Assembly: GCF_900167945.1 (NCBI RefSeq)
Contig: NZ_FUZA01000001.1
Coordinates: forward strand, 1,488,001 to 1,552,000
DNA length: 64,000 nucleotides
From: Dyadobacter psychrophilus
Lineage (GTDB): Bacteria; Bacteroidota; Bacteroidia; Cytophagales; Spirosomataceae
Direction: 5' to 3'
Part shown: positions 54,566-63,263 of the stretch, piece after piece
How the letters are laid out: each line of letters opens with the position of its first letter
Position numbering within the stretch: the stretch's first letter is position 1
Position numbers and translations under genes: made by a program
The notes under the pieces: generated by a model
Told to the model about the DNA's origin: nothing
Databases searched by the model: none
What the model saw: the letters and a program-made list of their open reading frames with translations, nothing else

Positions 54566-55879
54566 ATGAAACTCTTAGCACTCTCGGCAACGCTTATCTT
54601 TCTGCAACTTTTAAACCTGGAAGCCTATTCTCAGCGGAAAGTCCTGTCCTACGATTCACTGAAGCATTCAAGCAGAGTTAGCAAAGCGATTATCCAATTA
54701 AATATCCAGAAAGATTTTGGCGCAATCCCAAACGACACAATCAATGATCATGCCGCATTCCAGGCCGCGTCTGAGTTCATTAACCGCAGGAAAGGAAATT
54801 GTGTATTGGTCATTCCTAAGGGAACTTACATTGTAGGTAAGCAAGAAAAATTGAAAAACCGGGACTACTTCTATCGCGGCACCGATGTCATACAAATTTT
54901 AAATGCGAAGAATGTTACTATTAGAGGTGAAGCCGGTGCCAAGCTGAAGTATGACGTCGGATTCAGGTTCGGCACGTTTGATCCGGCAGATGGGGCCAGT
55001 ACAAACATCACCATGGACTGTACGCCAAAAACCAAAACGACATCCAACAAGCGGGCCGACCTGGGAAGATGTATCGTCATTGCAAGCAGCAGCAATGTGA
55101 TTGTTGAGAATCTGGAACTGGACGGCAATTTCTACTCCGAAACCCTCAATAATATGAACAGTTATAATGTCAAATGCATGGGTAAGAAAAGCACAGCATT
55201 CGATCCGAAAAAGATTAACATTGGAGGTGGTTACGGCGATTGCGGTATCCAGCTGGCACATTACGGCGTGTTTGTCTCACATTCCGGTGACATTACGATC
55301 AAGAAAGTCACAGCGGAAAGATTTGGATTAGACGGCATACAGGTTGCCAATTCACATACAGCCCCTGATCAGAAAAATGTAAAAATTATAGATTGCAAGC
55401 TCGACTTTAACGCCCGGACCGGCCTGGCGCTGACTGGCGGCGATAAGATGGAAATTACCGGCACCTCCCTCACCAACACCGGCCGTTGTATGTATGCATC
55501 CACAGGAACAGGCGTAGACATTGAAGCTCAGATCGATGCAAAAAGAAAAGAAAAACTGGTGACCAATGTTAAGTTCACCAATTGCAAGTTCAGTAATAAC
55601 AGCTCCGGAGAAATTCTGGCGAAATTTGGATTAGGCTCATCAAATATCACCTTTGAGGGTTGTGACATTAAGAGTTCAACCCGGGCGATCAATCTTGGAA
55701 GGAAAAATACAGGATACAAATTCGTTAATAACAGGATCAGCGGCACCAAAATCATTCTTTTGGAAGATAAAAAAATCGATATCAGGGATGAGGTTCAGTC
55801 CAAAAGCGCAAGAAGCATTAGTACATTGCGAACATCAAGTCCCGAGAATGTCTTTCGAAATAATGTATTGGTAGATTAA
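54566..55879 (+). CDS. secreted parallel beta-helix protein (pectate-lyase-like)
   Basis: Protein of 437 residues with a signal peptide (LNLEAYSQ). The start of the fold is IQLNIQKDFGAIPNDTINDHAAFQAASEFINRRKGNCVLVIPKGTYIVG, as in Pectate_lyase_3/GH28-related proteins. Beta-helix coils follow (NAKNVTIRGEAG, SGDITIKKVTAERFGLDGIQVANSH, VKFTNCKFSNNSSGEI). It may be a lyase, hydrolase or epimerase acting on the exported polymer. No catalytic residues can be named safely. It lies between two GT4 genes in the locus. Confidence 0.75.
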   Translation: MKLLALSATLIFLQLLNLEAYSQRKVLSYDSLKHSSRVSKAIIQLNIQKDFGAIPNDTINDHAAFQAASEFINRRKGNCVLVIPKGTYIVGKQEKLKNRDYFYRGTDVIQILNAKNVTIRGEAGAKLKYDVGFRFGTFDPADGASTNITMDCTPKTKTTSNKRADLGRCIVIASSSNVIVENLELDGNFYSETLNNMNSYNVKCMGKKSTAFDPKKINIGGGYGDCGIQLAHYGVFVSHSGDITIKKVTAERFGLDGIQVANSHTAPDQKNVKIIDCKLDFNARTGLALTGGDKMEITGTSLTNTGRCMYASTGTGVDIEAQIDAKRKEKLVTNVKFTNCKFSNNSSGEILAKFGLGSSNITFEGCDIKSSTRAINLGRKNTGYKFVNNRISGTKIILLEDKKIDIRDEVQSKSARSISTLRTSSPENVFRNNVLVD

Positions 55880-55917
55880 GTCGCTCCCTTTACGCGATAA
55901 CCGTATAAAAAGCTTTA

Positions 55918-57027
55918 ATGAAAGTATTAGTAATCACCAATGATATTTCACAGGGCGGCGGAGAAAAGCTCCTGGCCTCTTCTCTTCCGATTTTTAAAAA
56001 GAAAGGCATTGATATTTCCCTCCTGCTGCTTAATGCAAAAGGATCCGTACCCTCTTTTTTGTCGGATATCGAAAAATCCGGTATCACGATTCACGATCTT
56101 GGCATCAGTAGCTTTTATAATCCGTTGTGTGCCTGGAAAATCCGGGATTTTCTAAGGGAAAATTCCTACGACATTGTTCATGTCCACTTATTTCCTGCGC
56201 TTTATTGGGCAAGCTTGGCTGTCTCTTTAATGAAAGTCAAGCCGGTTTTAATCTTTACCGAGCACAGTAATCACAACAAAAGACGGGATAAAAAATATCT
56301 GCAAAAAATCGAGCAAGCCGCATACAGGCCCTACGCTGCCATTATCGCGATTACTGATAGCGTAAACGAAAAGTTAAGTGACTGGACTGGCCAGGGCAAT
56401 AAAATCCGGACGATCAACAATGGTGTGGACCTCACAACCATTGCGAATGCCCCGAAACTTGACAGGACAGTTTTATGCACCCAGCTGAACATTCCATTAA
56501 ACGCAAAGCTGATGTTAATGGCTGCCAGCTTCCGATATCCGAAAGATCAGGGAGCGGTCATTAAAGCTTGTGCAATTTTGGGAAAAGGTTACCACGTCCT
56601 GCTTGCAGGAGAAGGGGAATTAAAAGAAAAGACCCAGGCACTTGCGGTCGAATGCGGCGTAGAGAGTCAAGTTCATTACCTGGGCTTCCGGACGGATATT
56701 TCTTCACTGATGAAAACGGTGGATTTGAACATTCTCTCATCCGCATACGAGGGGATGTCTGGTGTTACATTGGAATCGCTTGCTGCCGCAGTTCCATTTC
56801 TTGGTTCAGATGTTGCCGGGATTTGTGAAATTGTACCTGATAAATCTTTTCTTTTTGCGCCCGGCGATGAGCAAGATTTAGCCGATAAGATTGCATCTAT
56901 TTTTCAAAGTACCGACTTGCCCGAAAAGATGACTTCAATAGCTACTACATTTGTAAAGAAATTTGACATGGAATATATGGTTGATAAGTATATTCTTTTG
57001 TACGAAAAAACAATGCTACACCGCTAA
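55918..57027 (+). CDS. GT4 family glycosyltransferase
   Basis: Protein of 369 residues. The start VLVITNDISQGGGEKLLASSLPIFKKKGI, the donor-domain start LMLMAASFRYPKDQGAVIKA, and SSAYEGMSGVTLESLAAAVPFLGSDVAGICEIV give a clear GT4 enzyme of GT-B fold. Cytoplasmic face of the membrane; donor sugar unknown. It follows the beta-helix gene after 38 bases. Confidence 0.9.
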   Translation: MKVLVITNDISQGGGEKLLASSLPIFKKKGIDISLLLLNAKGSVPSFLSDIEKSGITIHDLGISSFYNPLCAWKIRDFLRENSYDIVHVHLFPALYWASLAVSLMKVKPVLIFTEHSNHNKRRDKKYLQKIEQAAYRPYAAIIAITDSVNEKLSDWTGQGNKIRTINNGVDLTTIANAPKLDRTVLCTQLNIPLNAKLMLMAASFRYPKDQGAVIKACAILGKGYHVLLAGEGELKEKTQALAVECGVESQVHYLGFRTDISSLMKTVDLNILSSAYEGMSGVTLESLAAAVPFLGSDVAGICEIVPDKSFLFAPGDEQDLADKIASIFQSTDLPEKMTSIATTFVKKFDMEYMVDKYILLYEKTMLHR

Positions 57028-57093
57028 AAGGCAACTTTCAAGTCCAGATTATTTATACCAAATCAAATTGTTTATAGTAGCAGTTCGTAAATA

Positions 57094-57147
57094 TTCTACA
57101 AACAACATTGTTTATTGTTATTTTGCTAATTAAATTTGTTCTACAAA
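57094..57147. repeat. direct repeats TTCTACAAA upstream of the large beta-helix gene
   Basis: TTCTACAAA occurs at 57094-57102 and 57139-57147 (45 bp apart) in a very AT-rich 168-base gap. That gap probably contains a promoter for the following gene, but no perfect -7 box is present. The repeats may be regulator sites. Confidence 0.3.
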
Positions 57148-57195
57148 TTTAGAAACTACTTCTAGGTTCGGACATTTTTAATCAAACATTGTAAC

Positions 57196-59382
57196 ATGAC
57201 AACTTGTTTATCAAAAATTTTTTGTCTCGTGTTGGTTAGTATCCTAACACTTTCATCCGCACACACCATTGCAATTGACCCTATCCGTTTTTCAATAAGC
57301 ACATCTGCAACAGAAGTTCTGGTTAACGAAGAGTTTGAGATCAAGATCAAGGCAGATCTTCTAAATATCCCTACCAATACAGTCTATGTTTTCGAAAGTG
57401 CCCGTGCATTCCGCTTAAAGGTTGTACTGCCCGAAGGATTCCGGCAAACAGGCGGTTCCTATAACGACTTCATTGAGGGCGAATTGAGTGGTAGCAAACC
57501 TTCCGCTTTCTATACAATCAAAGGAAAATTCGTCACTGCCGAAAGGGCCGGTGTTTTTCAGTTACTGAGAAGCCATAAATCCGCAAACAGTGCGAGCAAC
57601 TTCGTTGAAGTCGACAGACTTTCGTTCGGTATGACTGAGGGCTTGCAGGAAGGGGCGGCCAATGCCCGCATCGCACTCGCAGGAACCATTTCATACGTTC
57701 CTTATCTTAGCATGTCAGCCCTGCGATCCATTACGGATACCGCCACCAGTGTTTTCATCACAGATCAGGGCGGAGCTGGAATTTTCAAGCATAACCCATC
57801 CTCGACCAAAGCAGATGATGGTGCCCTCACAATCATTACGTCGGGAAAAAGATATGAACGCGTTTATTCAGGCCCGGTAAATGTAGAGTGGTTTGGAGTA
57901 GTAGGCGATGGAGCAACCGATAACACTGCGGCGTTACAGGCAATGCTGGACAGAGCAGATATCAGCAGCATCTATTTTCCAAAACCCGCTGTATCATATC
58001 GGATTAAGAGATTAAATCTCCGCTCTAACAAAACGATCACTTTGGACGAGGGGACGGTGATTGAGGGCCTTGGCACATTGGGTGCGGAGGAAAGAATGAT
58101 CATGATGAACAATGTGCAAAACATCTCCATCAAAGGAACCAATGTTGTATTTAAAGATCAAAAGGCAAAATATACCACTGGAGAACAGCGGCATATTTTT
58201 GCAATGCTGGGCGTGACCAATGTTACAATAGAAGGAGTTGCTGCGAACAATAGTGGTGGCGACGGATTTTACATCGGTGCGAGCTCCACTCAAAAATACT
58301 CGGAAAATGTAAAACTGCTCAATGTAAGCGCCGACAATAACAGAAGGCAAGGTCTTTCAATTGTTTCCGGTAAGAACATTGAGGTAGTTAGTTCGGTGTT
58401 TTCTAATTCAAATGGCACTGCTCCAAACGCGGGAATTGACATTGAACCCAACAATCCTGACGAATTTCTGGAAGGCATCCGCATCACAAATCCGACCACA
58501 AGAAACAACGCCGGGCCCGGCATAGTGATCCTTATTGATGATTTTAAGGGGACAAATCGCGTGGTAGACATTACCATTACCAATCACAATGATGACGGCA
58601 GCGTGTATGGGGCTTATGTTTCCAGGGCGACAGGTGCTATTGCCGGAACCATCACATTTCAAAATCCGGTCTGGAAAAATAATCGCCATAATGGCTTCTG
58701 CGCCAGCAATTACAGTTCAAATGCCTGTACGGTTCAAGTTAATGATCCCACGGTGATCGATTGCAATGTAGCTGGTTCAACGCACGCGGTCTTCGGCTCT
58801 GCGTTACTGGTGTATCGCGAAGCCAGCGCAATAGGAGACGCAAATGTTGGAAATGTTCATATTATCCGGCCCAAGGTCCACGATACAAGAAGCGTTAGAA
58901 AGATTGTCTCTGCATTTGCATTTGAAGACATTTCCAAAAAAGGAACCGTTAAAAATTGCAGCCTTATAGACCCGGTGACGCTGGAAGGTCTTGATGTCTT
59001 AAAATATGTACACTTTGCTGTTTTAGACAATTTTGCATTGTCCGACAAGCACGAGAAGCTGACTTTTGACATTGCTCAACTTAACAGAACGCTAACTTAT
59101 GGTTTTTACAAAAGGATATTCCATAACGCAACTTCAACCGGAACAAGAACTATTTCACTAAATGGTTTGCCTGCTAACTATCCTGAAATAACTTTTGAAG
59201 TGCGTAACGGACAGATCCTACGACTGATACCGACCATAAATGACAACATCCTTCCAATATCGGTTAATAAAGGAAAGTACATTCAAAGTAATGTGGTAGG
59301 TAATAAGATCACCTTGCGCAAAACCACCACAAATTCCTGGCAGGTAAAGGAAATGATAGGAACCTGGACAGTGCAGCCTTGA
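57196..59382 (+). CDS. secreted tailspike-like beta-helix protein
   Basis: Protein of 728 residues. After a signal peptide (SAHTIAI) comes an Ig-like or cohesin-like beta domain (about 28-165). Next is a segment ALRSITDTATSVFITDQGGAGIFKHNPSSTKADDG...YSGPVNVEWFGVVGDGATDNTAALQAML (about 178-255) that looks like the entry to phage tailspike and Pectate_lyase_3 domains. A long right-handed beta-helix (about 255-590) and a C-terminal beta domain follow. It is predicted to bind or cut a polysaccharide outside the cell. The substrate could be the polymer made by this locus. Confidence 0.75.
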   Translation: MTTCLSKIFCLVLVSILTLSSAHTIAIDPIRFSISTSATEVLVNEEFEIKIKADLLNIPTNTVYVFESARAFRLKVVLPEGFRQTGGSYNDFIEGELSGSKPSAFYTIKGKFVTAERAGVFQLLRSHKSANSASNFVEVDRLSFGMTEGLQEGAANARIALAGTISYVPYLSMSALRSITDTATSVFITDQGGAGIFKHNPSSTKADDGALTIITSGKRYERVYSGPVNVEWFGVVGDGATDNTAALQAMLDRADISSIYFPKPAVSYRIKRLNLRSNKTITLDEGTVIEGLGTLGAEERMIMMNNVQNISIKGTNVVFKDQKAKYTTGEQRHIFAMLGVTNVTIEGVAANNSGGDGFYIGASSTQKYSENVKLLNVSADNNRRQGLSIVSGKNIEVVSSVFSNSNGTAPNAGIDIEPNNPDEFLEGIRITNPTTRNNAGPGIVILIDDFKGTNRVVDITITNHNDDGSVYGAYVSRATGAIAGTITFQNPVWKNNRHNGFCASNYSSNACTVQVNDPTVIDCNVAGSTHAVFGSALLVYREASAIGDANVGNVHIIRPKVHDTRSVRKIVSAFAFEDISKKGTVKNCSLIDPVTLEGLDVLKYVHFAVLDNFALSDKHEKLTFDIAQLNRTLTYGFYKRIFHNATSTGTRTISLNGLPANYPEITFEVRNGQILRLIPTINDNILPISVNKGKYIQSNVVGNKITLRKTTTNSWQVKEMIGTWTVQP

Positions 59383-59446
59383 CGCACTTTTAAGTCGGCA
59401 TTAAACATTTTTACATCAAAGGCAACCGATTTTTCCGCGTATCAAC

Positions 59447-59468
59447 TATTTTTGTCAATTATTGACAA
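59447..59468 (+). promoter_or_regulatory. internal promoter with 17-bp palindromic operator
   Basis: TATTTTTG at 59447-59454 is a perfect -7 box. It overlaps the exact palindrome TTGTCAAT-T-ATTGACAA (59452-59468), which would cover the transcription start. The next gene starts at 59483, so the sugar-nucleotide genes may be separately controlled. Confidence 0.55.
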
Positions 59469-59482
59469 TTATAACAGACTAT

Positions 59483-60748
59483 ATGCACCTAGAAAATAAG
59501 TCAATTTGTGTAATCGGCCTTGGTTACGTGGGCCTGCCTCTTGCAGTTGAATTTGGTAAAATTTTTGAAACAATAGGGCTTGACATTGATCAGCAAAGAA
59601 TTAATGAACTGATTAATCATTTTGATCGAACACTTGAAGTTGATTCGGACGGTTTAAAAGCTGCTGCTAAATTGAGGTTTACCTCAGATCCGGACAACAT
59701 TAAGCAAGCCTCCATCTTTATCATCACAGTCCCTACCCCGGTTGATCAATTCAATAATCCTGATCTTACTCCAGTCAGGAAGGCTACGGAAACTGTTGCG
59801 CGTAATTTAAAAGTTGGTGACATTGTCATCTATGAATCAACCGTTTACCCTGGCGTTACGGAAGATTACTGCGTTCCGATCCTGGAAAAGATTTCCGGGT
59901 TGACATTTAACCAGGATTTTTTCTGCGGTTATTCTCCGGAAAGGATCAATCCCGGCGACAAGCATCACACTTTGACGAAAATCAGAAAGGTGACTTCTGG
60001 ATCGACTCCTGAGATTGCAGAAGAAGTAAATAACTTGTACGGCGCTATCATCACGGCCGGTACATTTAAAGCTTCGAGCATCAAGGTGGCCGAGTCCGCC
60101 AAAGTGATCGAAAATGCACAGCGTGACATCAACATTGCCTTTGTTAACGAGCTCGCAAAAATTTTCAACCTGCTAAAAATCGACACCAGCGAAGTGCTAG
60201 AAGCAGCGGGAACGAAGTGGAATTTTCTCCCGTTCAAACCGGGACTGGTAGGCGGGCACTGCATTGGTGTTGACCCTTTTTATCTGGCGCAAAAGGCCAA
60301 GGAAGTAGGTTATCATCCGGAGATCATTCTGGCTGGTCGCCGGTTAAATGACTCAATGGGTCCGTATGTTGCCACCCAGTTTATCAAACTGCTCATACAA
60401 AGTGAACGTAAAATAAAAGGCCAGGATGTGCTGGTCCTTGGGATTACTTTCAAGGAAAACTGCCCTGATATTCGTAATAGCAGAGTTATTGACATTATCA
60501 GGGAACTGGAATCTTATGAAATGAATGTTCATGTTTATGATCCCTGGGCCGACAAAAAGGAGGTTCAGCACGAATATGGGATTACATTAATCGATAATCT
60601 GGAAGAAATCGAAAAATACCAGGGCATTATCGCAGCCGTTGGTCATGATCAGTTGCTCGATCTTCAAATACCCTCAGGAGAAAATGGCCCTATCGTTTAC
60701 GATGTAAAAGGAATATTTCCAAAAGAAAAAATGTACGCCAGGCTGTAA
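59483..60748 (+). CDS. UDP-N-acetylhexosamine 6-dehydrogenase (WbpO/TviB type)
   Basis: About 421 residues from the ATG at 59483. UDP-sugar dehydrogenase with NAD-binding [21 protein letters not shown], the conserved [47 protein letters not shown], and the catalytic cysteine in [12 protein letters not shown]. It is closest to TviB/WbpO/VipA enzymes, which oxidise UDP-GlcNAc or UDP-GalNAc to the uronic acid. It pairs with the 4-epimerase downstream. Confidence 0.92.
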   Translation: MHLENKSICVIGLGYVGLPLAVEFGKIFETIGLDIDQQRINELINHFDRTLEVDSDGLKAAAKLRFTSDPDNIKQASIFIITVPTPVDQFNNPDLTPVRKATETVARNLKVGDIVIYESTVYPGVTEDYCVPILEKISGLTFNQDFFCGYSPERINPGDKHHTLTKIRKVTSGSTPEIAEEVNNLYGAIITAGTFKASSIKVAESAKVIENAQRDINIAFVNELAKIFNLLKIDTSEVLEAAGTKWNFLPFKPGLVGGHCIGVDPFYLAQKAKEVGYHPEIILAGRRLNDSMGPYVATQFIKLLIQSERKIKGQDVLVLGITFKENCPDIRNSRVIDIIRELESYEMNVHVYDPWADKKEVQHEYGITLIDNLEEIEKYQGIIAAVGHDQLLDLQIPSGENGPIVYDVKGIFPKEKMYARL

Positions 60749-60776
60749 TTCCATGCCTGCTCATTATAAATTGCAA

Positions 60777-60807
60777 TTGCTTTCTCAGTACACAATTCGT
60801 CGTTTTG
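60777..60807 (+). promoter_or_regulatory. possible promoter of the epimerase gene
   Basis: TTG at 60777-60779, a 20-base spacer, then TCGTTTTG (one mismatch to TAnnTTTG) ending six bases before the ATG at 60814. It would give a leaderless or nearly leaderless mRNA. Confidence 0.35.
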
Positions 60808-60813
60808 TATCCC

Positions 60814-61806
60814 ATGACTTTCAATAAATATCATCAGCAGGATATCTCATCCTCCAAGTTTTTAATTACAGGAGGTGCCGGTTTTATCGGCTCAAATCTT
60901 GTCGCTTATCTTGTTCAATATCAAGCTGCCAAGATTGTTGTCCTCGATAATTTGTCAACCGGTTATCTGGAGAACATTGCTGAATTTATAGAAAGGGGTG
61001 AAGTTCAATTTATTGAAGGGGACATTCGCGATTACAAAACCTGCACAGAGGCCATGCAAGGAATTGATTTTGTTTTGCACGAAGCAGCACTTGGATCGGT
61101 GCCGAGAAGTATCAATGATCCAATTACAACCAATGATGTCAATATCAGCGGCTTTCTGAATGTATTGCAAGCAGCCAAAGAAGCCGGAGTAAAACGAATG
61201 GTGTATGCAGCTTCATCGTCCACTTATGGCGACAGCCCTACGCTGCCAAAACAGGAAGCTGTCATAGGAAATCCGTTATCGCCTTACGCGGTCACCAAAT
61301 ATGTGAACGAACTTTACGCGGATGTGTATTCCCGTACATATCAATTCCATAGTATCGGTTTGAGGTATTTCAATGTTTTTGGGCCTAAACAAAATGTTAA
61401 TGGGCCTTACGCCGCAGTGATTCCGCTATTTATTACTCAAATTTTAAATGGTGAAACACCTGTAATCAATGGAGATGGACTTACTTCCAGAGACTTCACA
61501 TTCGTATCAAATGTAGTTCAGGCAAACATTAAGGCGCTGCTTACGGACAATATTGTAAAGCACGAAGTCTTTAATGTCGCTTGCAACGAGCAAACTTCGC
61601 TGACAGAACTTGTATCTGCCATTACCGAGAATTTAGGCAGCTCGCTGGAACCTGTTTATAAGCCCGAACGAAAAGGGGACGTAAAGCATAGCCTTGCAGA
61701 TATCTCAAAAGCCAGCAATCAATTGCATTATCAACCTGAGATTTTATTTAAAGATGGCTTGAAGGAAACCATCACGTATTTTCAGGAATTAATTGGCGCG
61801 TCCTGA
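60814..61806 (+). CDS. UDP-N-acetylhexosamine 4-epimerase (WbpP/TviC type)
   Basis: About 330 residues from the ATG at 60814. Extended SDR enzyme with GGAGFIGSNL for NAD, SSSTYGDSP and catalytic Y-x3-K in PYAVTKYVNEL, then RYFNVFGPKQNVNGPYAAVIP. The sequence is of the WbpP/TviC/GalE-like group that interconverts UDP-GlcNAc(A) and UDP-GalNAc(A). With the dehydrogenase before it, it predicts UDP-GalNAcA as a precursor of the polymer. Confidence 0.92.
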   Translation: MTFNKYHQQDISSSKFLITGGAGFIGSNLVAYLVQYQAAKIVVLDNLSTGYLENIAEFIERGEVQFIEGDIRDYKTCTEAMQGIDFVLHEAALGSVPRSINDPITTNDVNISGFLNVLQAAKEAGVKRMVYAASSSTYGDSPTLPKQEAVIGNPLSPYAVTKYVNELYADVYSRTYQFHSIGLRYFNVFGPKQNVNGPYAAVIPLFITQILNGETPVINGDGLTSRDFTFVSNVVQANIKALLTDNIVKHEVFNVACNEQTSLTELVSAITENLGSSLEPVYKPERKGDVKHSLADISKASNQLHYQPEILFKDGLKETITYFQELIGAS

Positions 61807-61837
61807 TAATTTTTGGATGTAACAGCAGCACACCTAG

Positions 61838-63007
61838 ATGAACAAAATCAAATTACTTAGAATAACCACCGAAACTTATTCGCTACGTATACTACTCAAA
61901 GGACAATTGAGATATATGTCGGAAAACGGGATGGATGTATACATGTCCAGCACGCCCGACAAGCATGTTCCGGAGATGGTGGAAAGTCAGAAAGCGCACT
62001 TTTATCCACTCCAGCTTTCCAGAGAGCTGACGCCGTTTAAAGATTTGGCTGCCTTGTTCAAGGCCATTCGGCTGATCAGAAAAATTAAGCCGCATGTTGT
62101 CCACACACATTCACCCAAGGCTGGAATTATTGGAATGCTGGCAGCATACATCTGCAATGTTCCTCTTAAAATGCACACCGTTGCCGGCTTACCGCTGATG
62201 GAAGTGACAGGCCCAAAAAGGAAACTGCTCAACTTTGTAGAGTCTCTGACTTATTGGTGCGCAGACTGGGTATTACCTAACTCTCAGGAGCTTAAACAAT
62301 TCATCCTGGACAACAATCTGAGTTCGGATAAATCAAAAGTGAGCGTAGTGGGAAATGGCAGCAGCAATGGTATCGACCTGGATTATTTCGCTGTAAATGC
62401 AAAATTACTGGCAGAAAGCAGGGATTTCAGAAAACAGCACGGCATTCAAGAGCACGACACAGTTCTGGCCTTTATGGGCCGGCTTGCCAATTATAAAGGA
62501 GTTAATGAGTTAGTAAAAGCGTTTCAAATTCTCGAAAAGCGTCATCAAAATCTCAAACTCATACTGATTGGCGCGCCTGAGGATTTGAATCCCTTAGAGG
62601 AAACAACTGATAGTGAAATCATTAATAACAAATCTATCATCGCGGTCGGACACCAAAATGATGTGCGAAAGTTTCTGGCCGCTTCCGACATCTTCGTATT
62701 TCCAAGTTACAGAGAAGGTTTTCCCCAGGCACTTTTACAAGCGAGCGCTATGGGCATTCCATGCATAGCAAGCAACATTAACGGCTGCAATGAAATGATC
62801 GAGGATGGAAAAACCGGAATTCTCATACAGCCCAAAAGCGTTGAAGCGATTGTTGAAGCTTGCGAAAAACTGATAGGAAACCGGCAGGCAAGCGAAAAGA
62901 TGGGGATGTTAGCGCAACAATTTGTTCTCAAGAATTTTGAACAGCAACAATTATGGAAAGCGATACACACATTTTACAATGCACATTTATCCCCGCATAA
63001 GTCTTGA
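61838..63007 (+). CDS. GT4 family glycosyltransferase
   Basis: Protein of 389 residues. The N-terminal domain contains VVHTHSPKAGIIGMLAAYICNVPLKMHTVAGLPLMEVTGPKRKLLNFVE. The donor domain has FMGRLANYKGVNELVKAF and the GT4 E-x7-E region FPSYREGFPQALLQASAMGIPCIASNINGCNEMI. It is similar in style to enzymes adding the second sugar next to a HexNAc(A) primer. Donor unknown. It precedes the initiating transferase. Confidence 0.9.
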   Translation: MNKIKLLRITTETYSLRILLKGQLRYMSENGMDVYMSSTPDKHVPEMVESQKAHFYPLQLSRELTPFKDLAALFKAIRLIRKIKPHVVHTHSPKAGIIGMLAAYICNVPLKMHTVAGLPLMEVTGPKRKLLNFVESLTYWCADWVLPNSQELKQFILDNNLSSDKSKVSVVGNGSSNGIDLDYFAVNAKLLAESRDFRKQHGIQEHDTVLAFMGRLANYKGVNELVKAFQILEKRHQNLKLILIGAPEDLNPLEETTDSEIINNKSIIAVGHQNDVRKFLAASDIFVFPSYREGFPQALLQASAMGIPCIASNINGCNEMIEDGKTGILIQPKSVEAIVEACEKLIGNRQASEKMGMLAQQFVLKNFEQQQLWKAIHTFYNAHLSPHKS

Positions 63008-63227
63008 AAAAAAATTAAAAAATAATAACTTGCACACCAGTATAAATCAATCACACTTATCTTTTATAGAATACTTAACGACATCCTCCCCTTCCATAAT
63101 TTGCCCAATTCATTGTTTTGCATTGGTTCGGATTATCGGCCTTAAAATAGTTGAAACGCACCGAAGGTTCACTATAACAAGCTAAATGTTTCAAATTAAG
63201 AAATTTTAGGTTATAATTGCATTCTTT

Positions 63228-63253
63228 TTGCACACGCTCTTAATTTACTATTG
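63228..63253 (+). promoter_or_regulatory. possible promoter of the sugar transferase gene
   Basis: TTG at 63228-63230 and TACTATTG at 63246-63253 (one mismatch), 15 bases apart, ending ten bases before the ATG at 63264. The rest of the 256-base gap (63008-63263) is AT-rich with no recognised gene or hairpin. Confidence 0.35.
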
Positions 63254-63263
63254 CCGCACACAT

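Noticed and set aside
54478..54681. Possible 67-codon gene in the gap before the first beta-helix gene of the locus
   Set aside because: Most of it overlaps the start and signal peptide of the beta-helix gene; composition is not protein-like and no family is apparent.
54425..59482. Inserted prophage fragment suggested by the tailspike-like protein
   Set aside because: No integrase, structural phage gene or attachment repeat is present, and the genes on both sides belong to polysaccharide synthesis; only the single protein looks phage-related.
63110..63150. GGTTCGGATTATC resembling a tRNA T-arm
   Set aside because: No matching acceptor stem, D-arm or anticodon arm could be built around it.
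62922..63185. Possible 87-codon gene after the last GT4 gene
   Set aside because: It begins inside the GT4 gene, is low-complexity (Lys/Asn runs) and has no supported start.
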